Positions 10,710 to 21,540 of a stretch of 64,000 bases of DNA are shown in pieces. Where the stretch lies: contig CM063110.1 in assembly GCA_031841125.1 (NCBI GenBank), positions 57,759,946-57,823,945 on the forward strand. The letters run 5' to 3'. This DNA comes from Acanthococcus lagerstroemiae (lineage: Eukaryota; Arthropoda; Insecta; Hemiptera; Eriococcidae). Made by a program: the position numbers and the translations under genes. Within the stretch, counting starts at the first letter, position 1. Each line of letters opens with the position of its first letter. The notes under the pieces were generated by a model that was not told the origin of the DNA, did no database searches, and worked only from the letters and a program-made list of their open reading frames with translations.

Positions 10710-11576
10710 ATGTGTACGTACAAGCATAAAGGGACCATGTTGTCGATTTTAGTTTTCAAGATATAGCCATTTTTCGAGCGTGGGGTCAAAATTACCGAAA
10801 ATGGGATTTTGAGTGTTTCTGATAGAGGCAACCCTGCGATATCTCCCCCCGCTTACCGCTTACCCCACCTCTGTACCTATCACCGTTCCCTCTACAATAT
10901 CGATTAAAATAAAAAGTGAGAAAGGGACTATGTAGTCGGTTGAAAATTTTTTCCACTTTTTTCGGCCTAAAAATCATCCGAAAAATTTGGTGAATCCAAC
11001 ATTGTACCGAAAAAATTCCTGAAATATCATTTGTGGAAAAAAATGTTATACTAAGAATAGTTTTTTTTTTTTTTTTTTTGATGATACTTCTTTTTTGTTT
11101 CACTTACAGAATAATCAACGTTTAATTTTTTTACCTTTTCGGATTAATAAAATCTGTTTCATACATGCCTATCATTATTTTTTTGTGTGAAGTAGGGCCG
11201 AAAAACAATTCGAAATTGAATATTTTTGAAAAGGGACCATCTTGTCGGTAATGGATTTCTCCAGCTGAAGCGGGTGGAATTTTTCAATAATACACTGGAA
11301 GAATTCCATTTAGTCATTTTCAAACGAAAAAATTGACCAGTTCACTTTTTCACTGTTTCATGCTTCTCTTCTCATTTCTTCTTTGCTCAAAACTTTAAAC
11401 TTTTTTTCTGAAAAGCACCTTTTTTGGAATTTCATTTTCAAAGTTCTCTGGAAAAGTGAATTCTCCAGCTACTGACCTCCACTATGGCTCATTTTGTAAG
11501 GAATTTAATGTAGTTTCTGGAACTGGTCCTAACTCCATACCGACAACACGGTCCCTTTATGCTTGGACGTACACAT
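10710..11576. mobile_element. Unnamed 0.87-kb TIR element with GGGACCAT repeats
   Basis: The left end, ATGTGTACGTACAAGCATAA, runs on through AGGGACCATGTTGTCG. The right end is its inverse with about three mismatches, giving ~36-bp terminal inverted repeats. The motif AAAGGGAC(C/T)AT(n)T(T/A)GTCGGT also appears internally near 10,921 and 11,229, in the orientation of the left end. A T-run at 11,061-11,080 lies in the interior. No transposase or obvious target duplication is visible. The superfamily is unknown. Confidence 0.7.
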
Positions 11577-12110
11577 GTGATCTTAAGATCGAAGTGATCT
11601 TCGATCTGATCTAGATCATTTTTAAAATCTGATAGTCTTTATTCTTGAGATCATAATTTTTACTTGAAAAAGATCAAAGATCGGATCATTTTTTTCCATC
11701 TTCAAAATGAGTAAAGAGTACAGACAGCTGCTGTGACCAATAACGTAATTCCTTCCTACAATCTACATACTTCTAAATGTTTTGTTCTGTGACTATGAGA
11801 ATCTGAGACGTGTCACAAGAAAAGGGCCTTAGTGTCCATTTAGCAATGTTATCAGCACAGCAAAAACAAATTTACAAGAATGGTAAAAATGGTATTCTTT
11901 GGAACTCTTGAGCCTCAAAATAGAGGGGGGAAGGGAACAATTTTTTTGAATTTTTTCAATAACACCTAGAGATCGACATGATCTGATCTGAATATGACCT
12001 TAAGATTGAAAATCATTTTAAATAGATCTCTGATCTGCTAAGATCTTTTTGGCTCATGATCTTTGATCTTGCTCCAGATCATTTTAAACGTGATCTTGCC
12101 CACTGCGAAA
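11577..12110. repeat. GATC-rich subrepeat region
   Basis: Unusually dense GATC words, such as tgatcttaagatcgaagtga near 11,579 and 'gatctgatct' near 11,608 and 11,970, plus many more up to 12,100. They fall in two clusters (11,579-11,690 and 11,965-12,100) around a less rich core. This resembles the subterminal repeats of a TIR transposon, possibly the hAT-like relic next to it, but no clean termini were found. Confidence 0.45.
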
Positions 12111-12245
12111 TCACTGGCATTGTTCCTACTAACAGCTGAGAGCCTTCAGCAACGAATATTTTCTGTTGGCGAGCGCCATTACAAAAATAAAGGGGTACTC
12201 AGAGACTTACTGTGCAACTGGCTTCAACTTTCGAGAATTAGTTGA
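12063..12245 (+). pseudogene. Possible hAT transposase C-terminal relic
   Basis: A 60-codon frame contains LFLLTAESLQQRIFSVGERH, which resembles the hAT dimerisation motif (small residues, 'S..QQRIFSVG', then a basic residue and K-rich segment). hAT transposases end with this region. There is no upstream DDE-type or BED domain, and the frame stops soon after. The match is short and could be chance. Confidence 0.3.
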
Positions 12246-14480
12246 AATACAGACTGCCTTCGAATACACACAAATGTTCAGGATTTTTTTCGGTCAAGGT
12301 GCGGAGCTGGATGCTCGAATAGAGAAAGCTCATCCGTACATTAAGTTCAATTCGCAGATCGTTGGCCGGCAACTAAGTATCCGAAATTCTCGTCATTCTT
12401 TTATGAATCAAAAACAGAAACCCGAGAGCCGCCTCTTGTGGGCTTTGTGCCGAAATCGGAGCAAAATATATACGCCTCCGTTTGCGAAATATACGTAACC
12501 TTTTCTGAATAAATATTCAATTTTCGGTAGAACGAAATGCCAGCTAAAATTATTATCTTCTTAAAGAAACTCTAAAATATTAAAATGAGCACGTTGATGA
12601 AAATATTAGCATTCGGAATTAAATTCAGCAGATCCCGGTCTTAACCTCCCTCTAGTCGTGTCTCACTGGCTCTTCGAAAAGTAGGTAACTTATGAAAATA
12701 CCAGATAGACCTATAAAAAGTCTAAATCTGAATACAGAAACGGCAAGAAGTCCCCTTTATTTATCGTTGCTCATCGCCGCAACATCTGTTCATTTCGACT
12801 CTGCATTTTCGTATACCATTGGATACGAGAGGGCGGCTGCCATCGTGTTTGCCTGTTTCGCAAGAATTTGAATTAAACTTGAAACGAGGTCTCATGTTCG
12901 TAGAAACAGCTTTGTAATCTCGTCATCGTCAGGAAGTCAAGCAACAGCCTTCCAATTGCTTGTGTTTCTAGTTACAGAAGAAAAATCACTTTCCGTCTCC
13001 GCTCGGCGGAATCAAATTTCGAAATTGACGAACACAATTCGGGATGTAGAATTCGTGAAACCGGAGCATGCGAAAAAATGATTCAAACATGAACTATACC
13101 TATATACGTATATGAATTCGTAATCCACCATTCGAGCTTTCTTATATACTTTTTTACGACGTCATCCCGACAAGTTAGAACATTTACCGAGGGGGAAAAA
13201 AAATTCTTACACGCGAAAGTACCTACCGCTCTAACAATTTATAATGACAGAAGCTTGTTAAAAGAAAACAGCCGCGAATATGGGTAGGCTAAAGTATTAT
13301 ACCGTCCCAGCATCTGTAGAAAATGTCGAGAAAACAGGTCACGGACAAAACACTTATGCGAGCAACAAAGCTGCGAAAATGTCGAGTCCTAAGAAAAGAC
13401 GTTTTCCTTTCAACTCGCATTTTTTATTTACCAAATTTCCCCAATTGTACGGAAGTCTGCCGCGTCTGTTTTCACATCCGGGGCTTTCGAAGAAGCAGTA
13501 CGACAGGCAAACTGTATAATGACCGATTGTTTCACAGTTTGAAAATATCAGCCTTATTGCCGGTTCAAAGGAGCGCTGCAGGAATTCAACGTGACACAGC
13601 TCCAGGCTAGTTTTGTATTTCCTGAAACATCGCTGATCAGTTTTCTGCAGTCGCCGGCCGGGATACACGGAGAGGGCAATGAGGACAGTGTTGCTCCACT
13701 CGGATAAAAATTCTACTTCCAAAATAGATGTTCGGTCAGGCGGGAAAATTAAGGGACGACGCCCTTAACTAGTAGGAAAAAATGAAATTGAAAATGTGTT
13801 CGTCACAAACGGCTAAGGCATACAGAGTCTCAAGGATTTTCAAGGAATCCTGAACAAGCGTAAAAGAGTCTAGAAAGTAGTAATTAAATGAGTCTTTGAG
13901 AGTCGTCCCGGTTTTACTGAGTTTTAAATACATAAATACATGAGGATCTGAAACGAATCGCGAGAAGTTTTAAAAAAATGTAAAGAATCTTAAAACATTT
14001 GTACGAGTTGTAAAAAGTCTTCAGCACGTCCGGAAAAGTTTACACCTTTGTAGCCTAAGAAAATATAGGTTTAACCAGTGCTTTTTTCGTACCCGCTAAA
14101 CTAGGGGAACGCTAAAGCTTGAGGACTTGAGGGCCAGTTTTTTATACTTACCCCTCCCTCGTCGCCAATTACCTGCTGAATTTAAATTGAAAATCTGGTA
14201 AAAATTAACTAAGGTAACTGAACTCCGAATTAAAACGTAATTAATAAGTCGTGTTAAGTTGATAAGATATTTTAGAAACTTTTAAATGGGCCTAGAAATA
14301 AGTTTCTACTGTTTTTTCTTTCTTCTTGGTTTTTACCAGGGTCTATGTTAAGAACTTGGCCGCCCTGGGCTTGCAGTATTTGTGCCGCTTTATTTTTCTT
14401 ACACTCCCTTCTGCAAAGATGAAGTAATTGTGTTTTTTGGGCCGCAAATTTTGAAACTAGCGAACGGGAGTTTAGAAACG
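12246..14480. other. No gene recognised
   Basis: About 2.2 kb with only short open frames. The overlapping frames at 13,280-13,722 show no known motif on either strand. I see no TIR pair or retroelement domain. Probably intronic or intergenic host DNA. Confidence 0.45.
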
Positions 14481-14485
14481 AAGAT

Positions 14486-15012
14486 CACGCTCCACCCTTC
14501 CTGGAGAGCGGAATAAAACACGTTCTGGCTGGCCTGAACAGCGGAAGGCCTGTAGGACCAGACGGCGTAGACAACAGATACTTGAAGATGTTCAAAGAGG
14601 AACTAACTACTCCAATAACTAGGCTTTTCAACCTGATTCTGGTTTCGGATGCGATACCCGAGCAATGCGGACTATCGGAAATAGTTTTGCAATTCAATAA
14701 AGGGGACAGAAAGGATCTGGGGAATTACAGACCGATTAGTCTCACCTCAAATGTATCGAAGATCTTTGCAAAAATTCTAAAAAATAGAATGTATAAGCAA
14801 TTGGACTGTTGTCAAAGTCAGGAACAGGCTCGATTTCGGAAAGGTAGATCGACGATAGATCAGATTTTTATAATAAATCAAATGATAGAAAAATGTAACG
14901 AATTTAACATTCTATTGTACATTTTATTAATTGATTTTCAGAAAGCATTCGACTCAGTCCACCTCAATTACCTCTGGAGCGCCCTAAATAATCAAGAAAT
15001 TCAGGCTAAGTA
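14486..15012 (+). pseudogene. RTE-like LINE reverse transcriptase, partial
   Basis: One open frame covers the fingers and start of the palm of a LINE reverse transcriptase. Landmarks in order: GRPVGPDGVDNRYLK, then LFNLILVSDAIPEQ, then DRKDLGNYRPISLTSNVSKI, then EQARFRKGRSTIDQIF, then LLIDFQKAFDSVH, the motif A aspartate region. The style (NYRPISLTS, F+KG+STIDQI) matches the RTE group of insect LINEs. Endonuclease is missing upstream. The YxDD catalytic motif is missing because homology stops at about 15,012, where a CT-rich minisatellite begins in the same frame. The matching C-terminal pieces at 25.0, 31.6 and 39.3 kb may come from the same broad group. Non-functional. Confidence 0.85.
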
Positions 15013-15049
15013 TAATAGACACCCTCCCCGGGACCAGAATCTACCGCAC

Positions 15050-15705
15050 CATGGCCTTCATTCGCCTTCCCGGCCGTCTCTCTCATCAAGGACTTCCTTC
15101 TCCACCAGGACCACTTCCTCACCATCTCCCCCTACCAGGGGCCTTTGCCTCCCTCTACAGTCCCCGTCACCTCTGTGGTTTCCTTCCCTTCAAAAGCTCC
15201 CTCCTCCACCATGAGTACCTCTCACACCCCTGGACCTTCAACTACAAAAATTTTACTGCCCCTCCAGGACCCTCACGCACCACTACCTCCTCCTTCCTCA
15301 ATGGCCAACCTCTCCTACCAAGGATTTCCTCCACCACATGGACCTCTCACCCACCACTACCCCCTGGGCTTTATCTCCCTCTTCAGAGCCCCTGTCCTCA
15401 CTATGGTCCTTCAACCCCCTTGAAGATCCCTGGCCATCCACCCAGGAGCTCTCACAACCATGACCATCCCACCCCCGAGACCCCTTCCCCCTCAAGACTC
15501 CACCCCGCCACCAGCCCCTCCCGCACCACGGCCATTTTTCTCCCTGGTCCCCTCTCTCACCAAGAACTTTCTTCTCCACCAGGTCCTCTTACTCCCGCCC
15601 TAAATAGGGCCTTCATCTCCGTCCACAGCCCACGCCCCCACATGGTGTCTTCTCCCCCTTCAGGAGCTCCCTCCTTAACCATGAACCCCCTCCGAGGATA
15701 GGCTA
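15050..15705. repeat. CT-rich ~235-bp minisatellite, ~2.7 units
   Basis: Degenerate tandem repeat, C and T rich on the plus strand. The landmark 'tctcatcaaggacttccttc', followed by 'tccaccaggacc', recurs near 15,085, 15,310 and 15,553. Translation gives a proline-, serine- and histidine-rich frame open for 216 codons (15,051-15,701). The openness comes from the lack of A-starting stop codons in CT-rich repeats. The array begins where the reverse-transcriptase homology ends. Confidence 0.75.
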
Positions 15706-16018
15706 CCCCTGGAAAATTGAGCAATTAAGGGGCAGGTCAGGCAGCCCGCAGCGACTTGAGATCTTGAAGATTATGGGTAATTATGTCATTATAATATGTC
15801 TTTTTATGTCTTATTGAGTCGGTTATGTCTTAAAACTTGGGAGATCTTTTATGTTAGAACAGATTATGTCCTTGAAAGTAGCTGATCTGCCCCTGCAATT
15901 TTTCTGATTTTTAGGTAGGCAACCCGCAGTGCCCCACCCAAGGCGGTGGTGGCGGTGGAAGCGGCCGATTTTACTTTTTTAGTAGATAATAAAAGAGATA
16001 GAGATCTAATACCTATAA
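15706..16018. other. Anonymous spacer with TTATGTC words
   Basis: AT-rich spacer with several 'ttatgtc' words (15,780-15,870) and a short G/C-rich segment near 15,930. 'ggcaggtcaggcagcccgca' near 15,731 and 'taggtaggcaacccgcagtg' near 15,913 suggest an old insertion or duplication. No gene. Confidence 0.35.
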
Positions 16019-16019
16019 T

Positions 16020-16277
16020 AATAAAACTACTGACTGGACTGACTGACTAGGCTGACTCACTGACCGACCAACTGACTGACACAATGACATTCTCATGTTG
16101 GTGCAGTCTGTGAAGCAAAGACATGATTATGTCTTTACTTTGGCACACAACGGGGGAAAACGTTACTTTTTAGCGTGACAAAACTGGACTGACTGGACTT
16201 ACTGACTGAGCTGGGCTGACTGGCTGACTGACATACTGACCCGACTAACTGGACCCCGGACCGGATAGGACTGGAGT
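16020..16277. repeat. GACT microsatellite tracts and array unit
   Basis: Imperfect (GACT)n / (CTGA)n tracts at about 16,026-16,090 and 16,185-16,285, separated by one copy of the ~120-bp motif 'acatgattatgtctttactt' - 'tggcacacaacggg' - 'aaaacgttac', also found downstream. Non-coding. Confidence 0.75.
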
Positions 16278-16563
16278 GACTGACTGAGCCTTCAAGTACT
16301 ACGCTCCGCTAGTGCATCAGTTTGCAGACGCATCTGCAACCACTGGGAACATTTTCATGCCTTTCCGCTCCTCGGATTTCGCCGACATGAGAATGTCGAC
16401 GGGCGTTTCGTTGTTTTTTGGCAGTGCCGTCATTGATCGTCGACATTCTCGTGTCGGCGAAATCCGAGGAGCGGAAAGACATGAAAATGCTCCCCGTGGT
16501 TGCAGACGCGTCTGCAAACTGATGCGCTAGCGGAGCGTAGTACTCGAAGGCTCAGTCAGTCAG
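16278..16563. mobile_element. 286-bp near-perfect palindrome (fold-back MITE)
   Basis: Arms 16,278-16,400 and 16,438-16,563 are inverse copies with only scattered mismatches, around a 37-nt loop. The outer ends are gactgactgagccttcaagt and its inverse. The arms contain the inverse pair tttgcagacgc(a/g)tctgcaa, itself palindromic, and 'cctcggatttcgccgacatg'. The ends coincide with GACT microsatellite on both sides, so the insertion site or terminus is GACT-like. The single-stranded form would fold into a long hairpin. Confidence 0.85.
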
Positions 16564-16930
16564 TCATTCTTTAAAGTTCTTTCCGTTGTGTGCCAAAGTA
16601 TTGGTTAGGTTTTGACATTTTCATGTCTTTCTTTTGAACGCGGAAAACGTTACTTTCACGCGGGATGTTTTACGTGTTACGCGTTACATTTGAGGAGGAA
16701 TGAAGCAATCATTTCCATGGAAATTTATTTTGACATTGACTTGTCTTTACGTTGGCACATTCCAGCCATGGGTGTAACACCGACGGGAAAAACGTTACAT
16801 TTGAGAAGCAACAAACAGGAGCAACGAAAAAGTATCATCATTTTCATGGAAATTGTTTTGACATTTTTATGATTTTACTTTGGAACACAAGGGAAAAATG
16901 CTTTATGGAAATGACTGACTGCGTTAGATT
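16564..16930. repeat. Degenerate ~120-bp tandem array
   Basis: Three further units of the motif begun near 16,105: 'gacattttcatgtctttctt' (16,614), 'gacattgacttgtctttacg' (16,731) and 'gacatttttatgattttact' (16,859). Each is followed by a 'tggcacac'-like word and 'gggaaaaacgttac'. Spacing is 117-128 bp. The palindrome at 16,278-16,563 appears to have split this array. Confidence 0.7.
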
Positions 16931-18940
16931 TTTCGTTACGGTTTTGCTCAAGTATACCAGTAGTAATAAAAGCATATAAAATGCTAATAAAAATTTCCAA
17001 ACGATAGCCGAACACAGGCAGGAGTGGGAAAGCTTACTAGATACCTTTATCCTTTACAGGCCTGGGAGTTACAGGGACCCCGCTTTGAGGGTCGCAGTAA
17101 TAATAAGATAGAAATATGGCGATAATGTATTCCCAATAAAGGTACTTTGAACTTTGACCATGTTTATTTGCGTGAGGTTGGAAGGAGAACGAGGGGAGAC
17201 TTACACTGCATTTCCTGTAACTGCGAGTGGGAAACATCCGCAAAAATCTCGGCGGGCTGATTTCGACAAGCCCGAAAATTTGCAAACCATTGGGATGCTG
17301 CTATCGAAATGGAGGTAGTTCGAACTGACCAGCAAAATACACATAACCGCCACACAATAATACTTCGATGATACAGGACGAGTCGCAATAAAAGTACGAA
17401 GTAAATGATGGCTCTTTCCTGGTAATGTTGTAACTGCGAGTTTATCCGACAAAGGGACACCGCGTGCTTCCCTCCGACGCCGATGTTTTGATTAATGAAT
17501 TTTCCATCCGAGTTTTCCTCCATCCATAATTATTAATTACACGAGTGTTTTACGTATGTTCCAGTTAGGGCGATTTTTGAAAACGAGATTAACGCTCGAT
17601 CCTTTTCTTGGCGCGATTTAAAAGTGGATACGAGAACACACCGTCGCGTCGTTCCAATTTTATGTAGAATTTTATTTTTATTATTATTATTATTATTTTT
17701 TTTTCTCCATCCAAGAAAACCTAGCCAGTAAATTATTACACTTCACCTCCAGATCAGCGTAGAATAGACTCCGCGTTTTCCATTTTTCCCTCTCTCTCTT
17801 TTTTTTTCTCTCTTTTTTCTATAAACCTTTTTATCTACGTACAGTATCGATTATTTTTCACATTTTCCAAAACAACACAAAACTTTGCCGATGCTGTCAA
17901 AAAAATGCCTGCGTTCGGGCGAGATTAAATTTGACAAGATCCGAGTTCTCGAGTTAACAACGTCGTCGATTTTTGTGTTTTGAAATTCCAGTCAGGTGAC
18001 AAACTAATTTGTGTTGGAAACTACGAGCGACTCTGGGTTATTAAATCTTACGCAGTTGAAATTCTAGGGGCAGAAGACAGGGGCGCTGTAATTTCTGATT
18101 GCTGCTGGCCCGATAGCGGAAACGGGGTACGGTGGATGGCTTTTCTCGTATTGGAATTTTTTCCTCTTAATGAATCGCTTCCGAGCCCGCATCTTGGAAA
18201 CTGAACGCCGGAGCATTTGAAACTTTTCGCGTTAAGCATTCAGCCAGCTGAAATAACGAGAAAATTTTCTAGTCGACGGAATTTTAGAATTCGGATTTAT
18301 TCTTTTTCAGTCTCGCGCGCCTTTCCATATTAAACGAAACCAAATTCGACTGCTTTTTGACTTAATTCTTCGTTTTATCCGCGTCAAATCTGACCTTATG
18401 TAATTGCAAAATTTGATGTCAGCAGAGTTAACATCTGAATTGCTACCCGCTGTAACTTTCACATAAGATATAATGATTACGGAGCTACGCATATTGCGGC
18501 AATACTTAAGGCCGCTATAATTGGTCCATATCTTCCTCGTCATTTAAAATTACAAAATTGAGGAGCGGCCGATCAACAGGTTTTACTCGCGAAAATATCT
18601 CAAGAGCGACTTCTGGGTGAAACTATTCATATCTTTATAATTACATAACAAGAAAGGGAGAATTTTAAGACCTCTGAGGCAGTCAATGATTCGTGGTGGA
18701 CCCTTTGCCGGACTGTAGCCAGAATATTTACCATCTTTTCCCCGAAAGTGCAAATCTTTTTGCTTTTTATTTCCAGTTGTTTTATCCCTGTACCTCTCCC
18801 TCCTTTTTGCTCTTCCACTTCCCCCTCCCCTTGTGAATAAAGATCCTGCGCTACATTTTTTAATAACCAATCATTTATAGGAATGGTAAAAAATTTATTT
18901 TTCAGTATTTCTAACAAAAATGAAGAAATTTCAATTTTCA
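16931..18940. other. No gene recognised
   Basis: Mixed sequence. The stretch at 17,040-17,160 ends 'aataaaggtactttgaactt' and could be a LINE 3' tail, but no homologous copy was found here. T-rich low complexity lies at 17,670-17,830. Open frames at 17,164-17,523 and 18,583-18,917 carry no motif that I know. Confidence 0.4.
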
Positions 18941-19320
18941 GGACTTGAAGGACTATTCAGCACCTGTAGACACTCCAGATTTCACGACCCAAGAACCCAA
19001 GGAACGATACTTATCTCGAACCTATACATTTTATCCTATCTCCTCCCCTCTCCAAGATAGTTCAATTTTCATTGTACCAGTAAATCAACGTCAAAACTAA
19101 ATTCCATAATCCCAAAATCCAAGAAACGATATCCATCTCATACCATTACACTTTTTCTTACTTCGACTTCTCCTTGCCTCAGTTTTCATCTTATGCTACA
19201 ATTTTCATGGCAGATGAAAATCAACGAGGAAACCGAATACCACGACCCAGGGAACGTAAGAAACGATACCCACATTGCAGTTAGTACAATTTTTGACTTT
19301 AACCTTCCCCAGGAGAGCCC
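18941..19320. repeat. Degenerate ~120-140-bp tandem repeat, three units
   Basis: Landmarks 'aaggaacgatacttatctc' (18,999), 'aagaaacgatatccatctca' (19,119) and 'aagaaacgatacccacattg' (19,258) recur, each preceded by 'cacgaccca' or 'ataatccca'. 'caattttcattg' and 'caattttcatgg' lie in the middle of the units. Highly diverged and non-coding. Confidence 0.55.
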
Positions 19321-19897
19321 AAATTCTCAGTTAGGAGGAAATAGGTTCGAAAAAATAGCTTTGAAAACCTACAATTATCGACAGGGCGATCTTTTTCGTG
19401 CTTGCACAAGAAGGAAAAATGTCCTTCCTAGTCTTCAGGAATTGGATTTAAAAAAACACAATGCTATTTGTGTGGTATTCACGCGTTGGTGGGGCAGGGG
19501 AGCTAAGCAACCAAATAAAGGAATTGATAGATACAGGGGTTAGAAAGCGTGTTTTAACTGGTACCCCAATCGTCACAAAAAATTGATAGTTTCGGAAAAC
19601 TGACCAAAATAACCCCCCCCCCCCTCCCCTCATGAGACATACATTAAAGTTAGCAGTAAGAACGGACGTTTCGAATACTCCCTTTGCGAGAGTTCTGGAA
19701 CAGTTACAGGAAAATTAAAAATAATATTTACATAAAAACTTCACGGGGGACGTAAATACCTCTTCAAAAAAATTAAAAACAATTGTTTGTAATATTTTCC
19801 TCTACATTTGGAAATTCTCAAAATAGTTTTGGAAAATATTTATTTAAGCAGGGCACTTAATCTCCATCCCAGAATTACTAACACGTAGATTTCGTGT

Positions 19898-19924
19898 ATA
19901 TATATATGTGTGTGTGTGTGTGAG
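19898..19924. repeat. (TA)n(TG)n microsatellite
   Basis: A run of tatatatatg followed by gtgtgtgtgtgtgtgag. Confidence 0.9.
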
Positions 19925-20149
19925 TTTTCTTAGATTCAGGAATCTCAAATGAACAATTTATGACTAATTTCATTTTATGTTTTAATTTGCCTAGATTAAT
20001 TAATGTGGTACAAGTTTTCTTTATACGCTTCCGATATGAGTCAAAAAATTATTTTCCCCTTAAAATGGAAGTTTCAAGGGTCGCTAAATCCACTTTCTAT
20101 ATTTTCCCCTGCTTTCCAACTGTTTAGGACCCACAGTGGGTTCGAAGAT

Positions 20150-21540
20150 TGGAATATTTACACGAAGGCACTTGACACTGTCAACCACAAAATCTTACTC
20201 CAGAAATTATGCAGCTTCGGCTTTTCAAAAGATCTAATAACTCTATTTCACTCCTACTTAGATAACAGAGTGCAGTTTGTCGAGTGTATAAGAGTGGCCT
20301 CTACGAGTTACAAATGTGTGTCAGGTGTTCCCCAGGGTTCGGTTTTGGGTCCATACCTATTTCTAATTTTTGTCGATGATATTTCTAAAAAAATTCAATA
20401 TTAAAAATTATTGCTGCATGTAGATGATACGAAAATTTACAACATTATAAAATCTCAAAATGGCTGTGTTAACCTGCAACAAGATCTTGACTCATTAGTT
20501 GAGTGGAGTGATGGTATCTTGTTACCATTTAATACGAAAGTGCGAAAAAATTACCTTTTCAAGAAAAACATGCCACATTTTACACGAGTATAAAATAAAA
20601 AAATATAAATTTAGGCGTGTAAATTTTGCAAAAAACTTACGCGTCAATTCGAATTTGAAATTATTATTCAATACGCATATTGATCACATAACTTTAAAAT
20701 CTAAAAGATGGAACTGGTTATAAAAAATTAGAAACAATGAAAATTCTTTACTCCAGTTTTGTCAGATCAATACTGGAATTCTTCTGTGTTGTAATGTGAT
20801 CCCAAAACTCAACAAGGTAAAGATAAAATTGAGGAAATTCAAAAAAGATTTTTAAAATACTTATACTGCAAAATCTTTACATATTATTCTTCTGAAATAG
20901 TATACAAAGAACTTTTGGTTGGCCTTGAAATTATGAGTCTAAAAAATAGAAGATGTCTGGCAAAGTCGATTTTCTTGAGGGATGTTCTGAATAACAAAAT
21001 TTTGGATTCCAACAACTTCATACATATTTAATTCAGGGTCCCTACATTTAATACAAGAAATACTGATCTATTTGTGATACGTAGAGGCTCAGCATCAAGC
21101 ATGGACAATACTCTAGCATTATATAATGATATTACCCAAATAGTCCCTGGGATCTACATATTCTTCATGAGTAGGAAACAGTATACTTCATCAGATATTA
21201 AAATACTCGAGGGTATGCAGGTCCTAGTCTCTGCAATTCTTTCCTTTATACCGCACAAGTGTGGTTTTCAGTCGACCCCTCGGCTTCCTTCAACCAGCAG
21301 TTCTCAATTTACAATGCTCAACCCTGCGCGCCTCTCACCCCGCGCTCTGCCCTTGCTTTAGTGCCTGTCTTCCCTCCCTTTTTCTGTCATCTTTTCCTTC
21401 TTCTTCATCTACCACCCTTCCTTTGAAAAACATTTTTTGTTTTTGTTTTGAAGAATAAATATTATATTGTAGCTACTGTCCCTGCTTGTCAATGGGACGC
21501 TCCGGCACCTGCTGGGGGCACTCAAATACAAATAAAATAA
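20150..21540 (+). pseudogene. Jockey/CR1-like LINE: RT palm to 3' UTR
   Basis: 5'-truncated LINE. The frame starts near KALDTVNHKILLQKL (reverse-transcriptase motif A region), followed by SGVPQGSVLGPYLFLIF (motif B), a stop, then LLHVDDTKIY, where the expected YADD is VDD. Downstream, CVNLQQDLDSLVEWS leads into frame-shifted thumb and C-terminal pieces (LYSSFVRSILEF, KNRRCLAKSIFLRDVLNNKI) up to about 21,090. The remainder to about 21,540 looks like a 3' UTR ending in aaataaaataa after 'cacctgctgggggcactcaa'. The sequence pattern (VNHKILLQKL, DLDSLVEWS) fits the Jockey/CR1 super-group. Stops, frameshifts and loss of endonuclease make it dead. Its 3' part lies inside the duplicated segment. Confidence 0.85.

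Noticed and set aside
15051..15701. 216-codon proline/serine-rich open frame
   Set aside because: It follows a ~235-bp CT-rich minisatellite that lacks stop codons by composition. No domain is visible, and an overlapping frame and the reverse strand are also open.
17040..17160. LINE 3' tail ending aataaaggtactttgaactt
   Set aside because: It looks like a retroelement end, but no second copy or coding remnant is in the window to support it.
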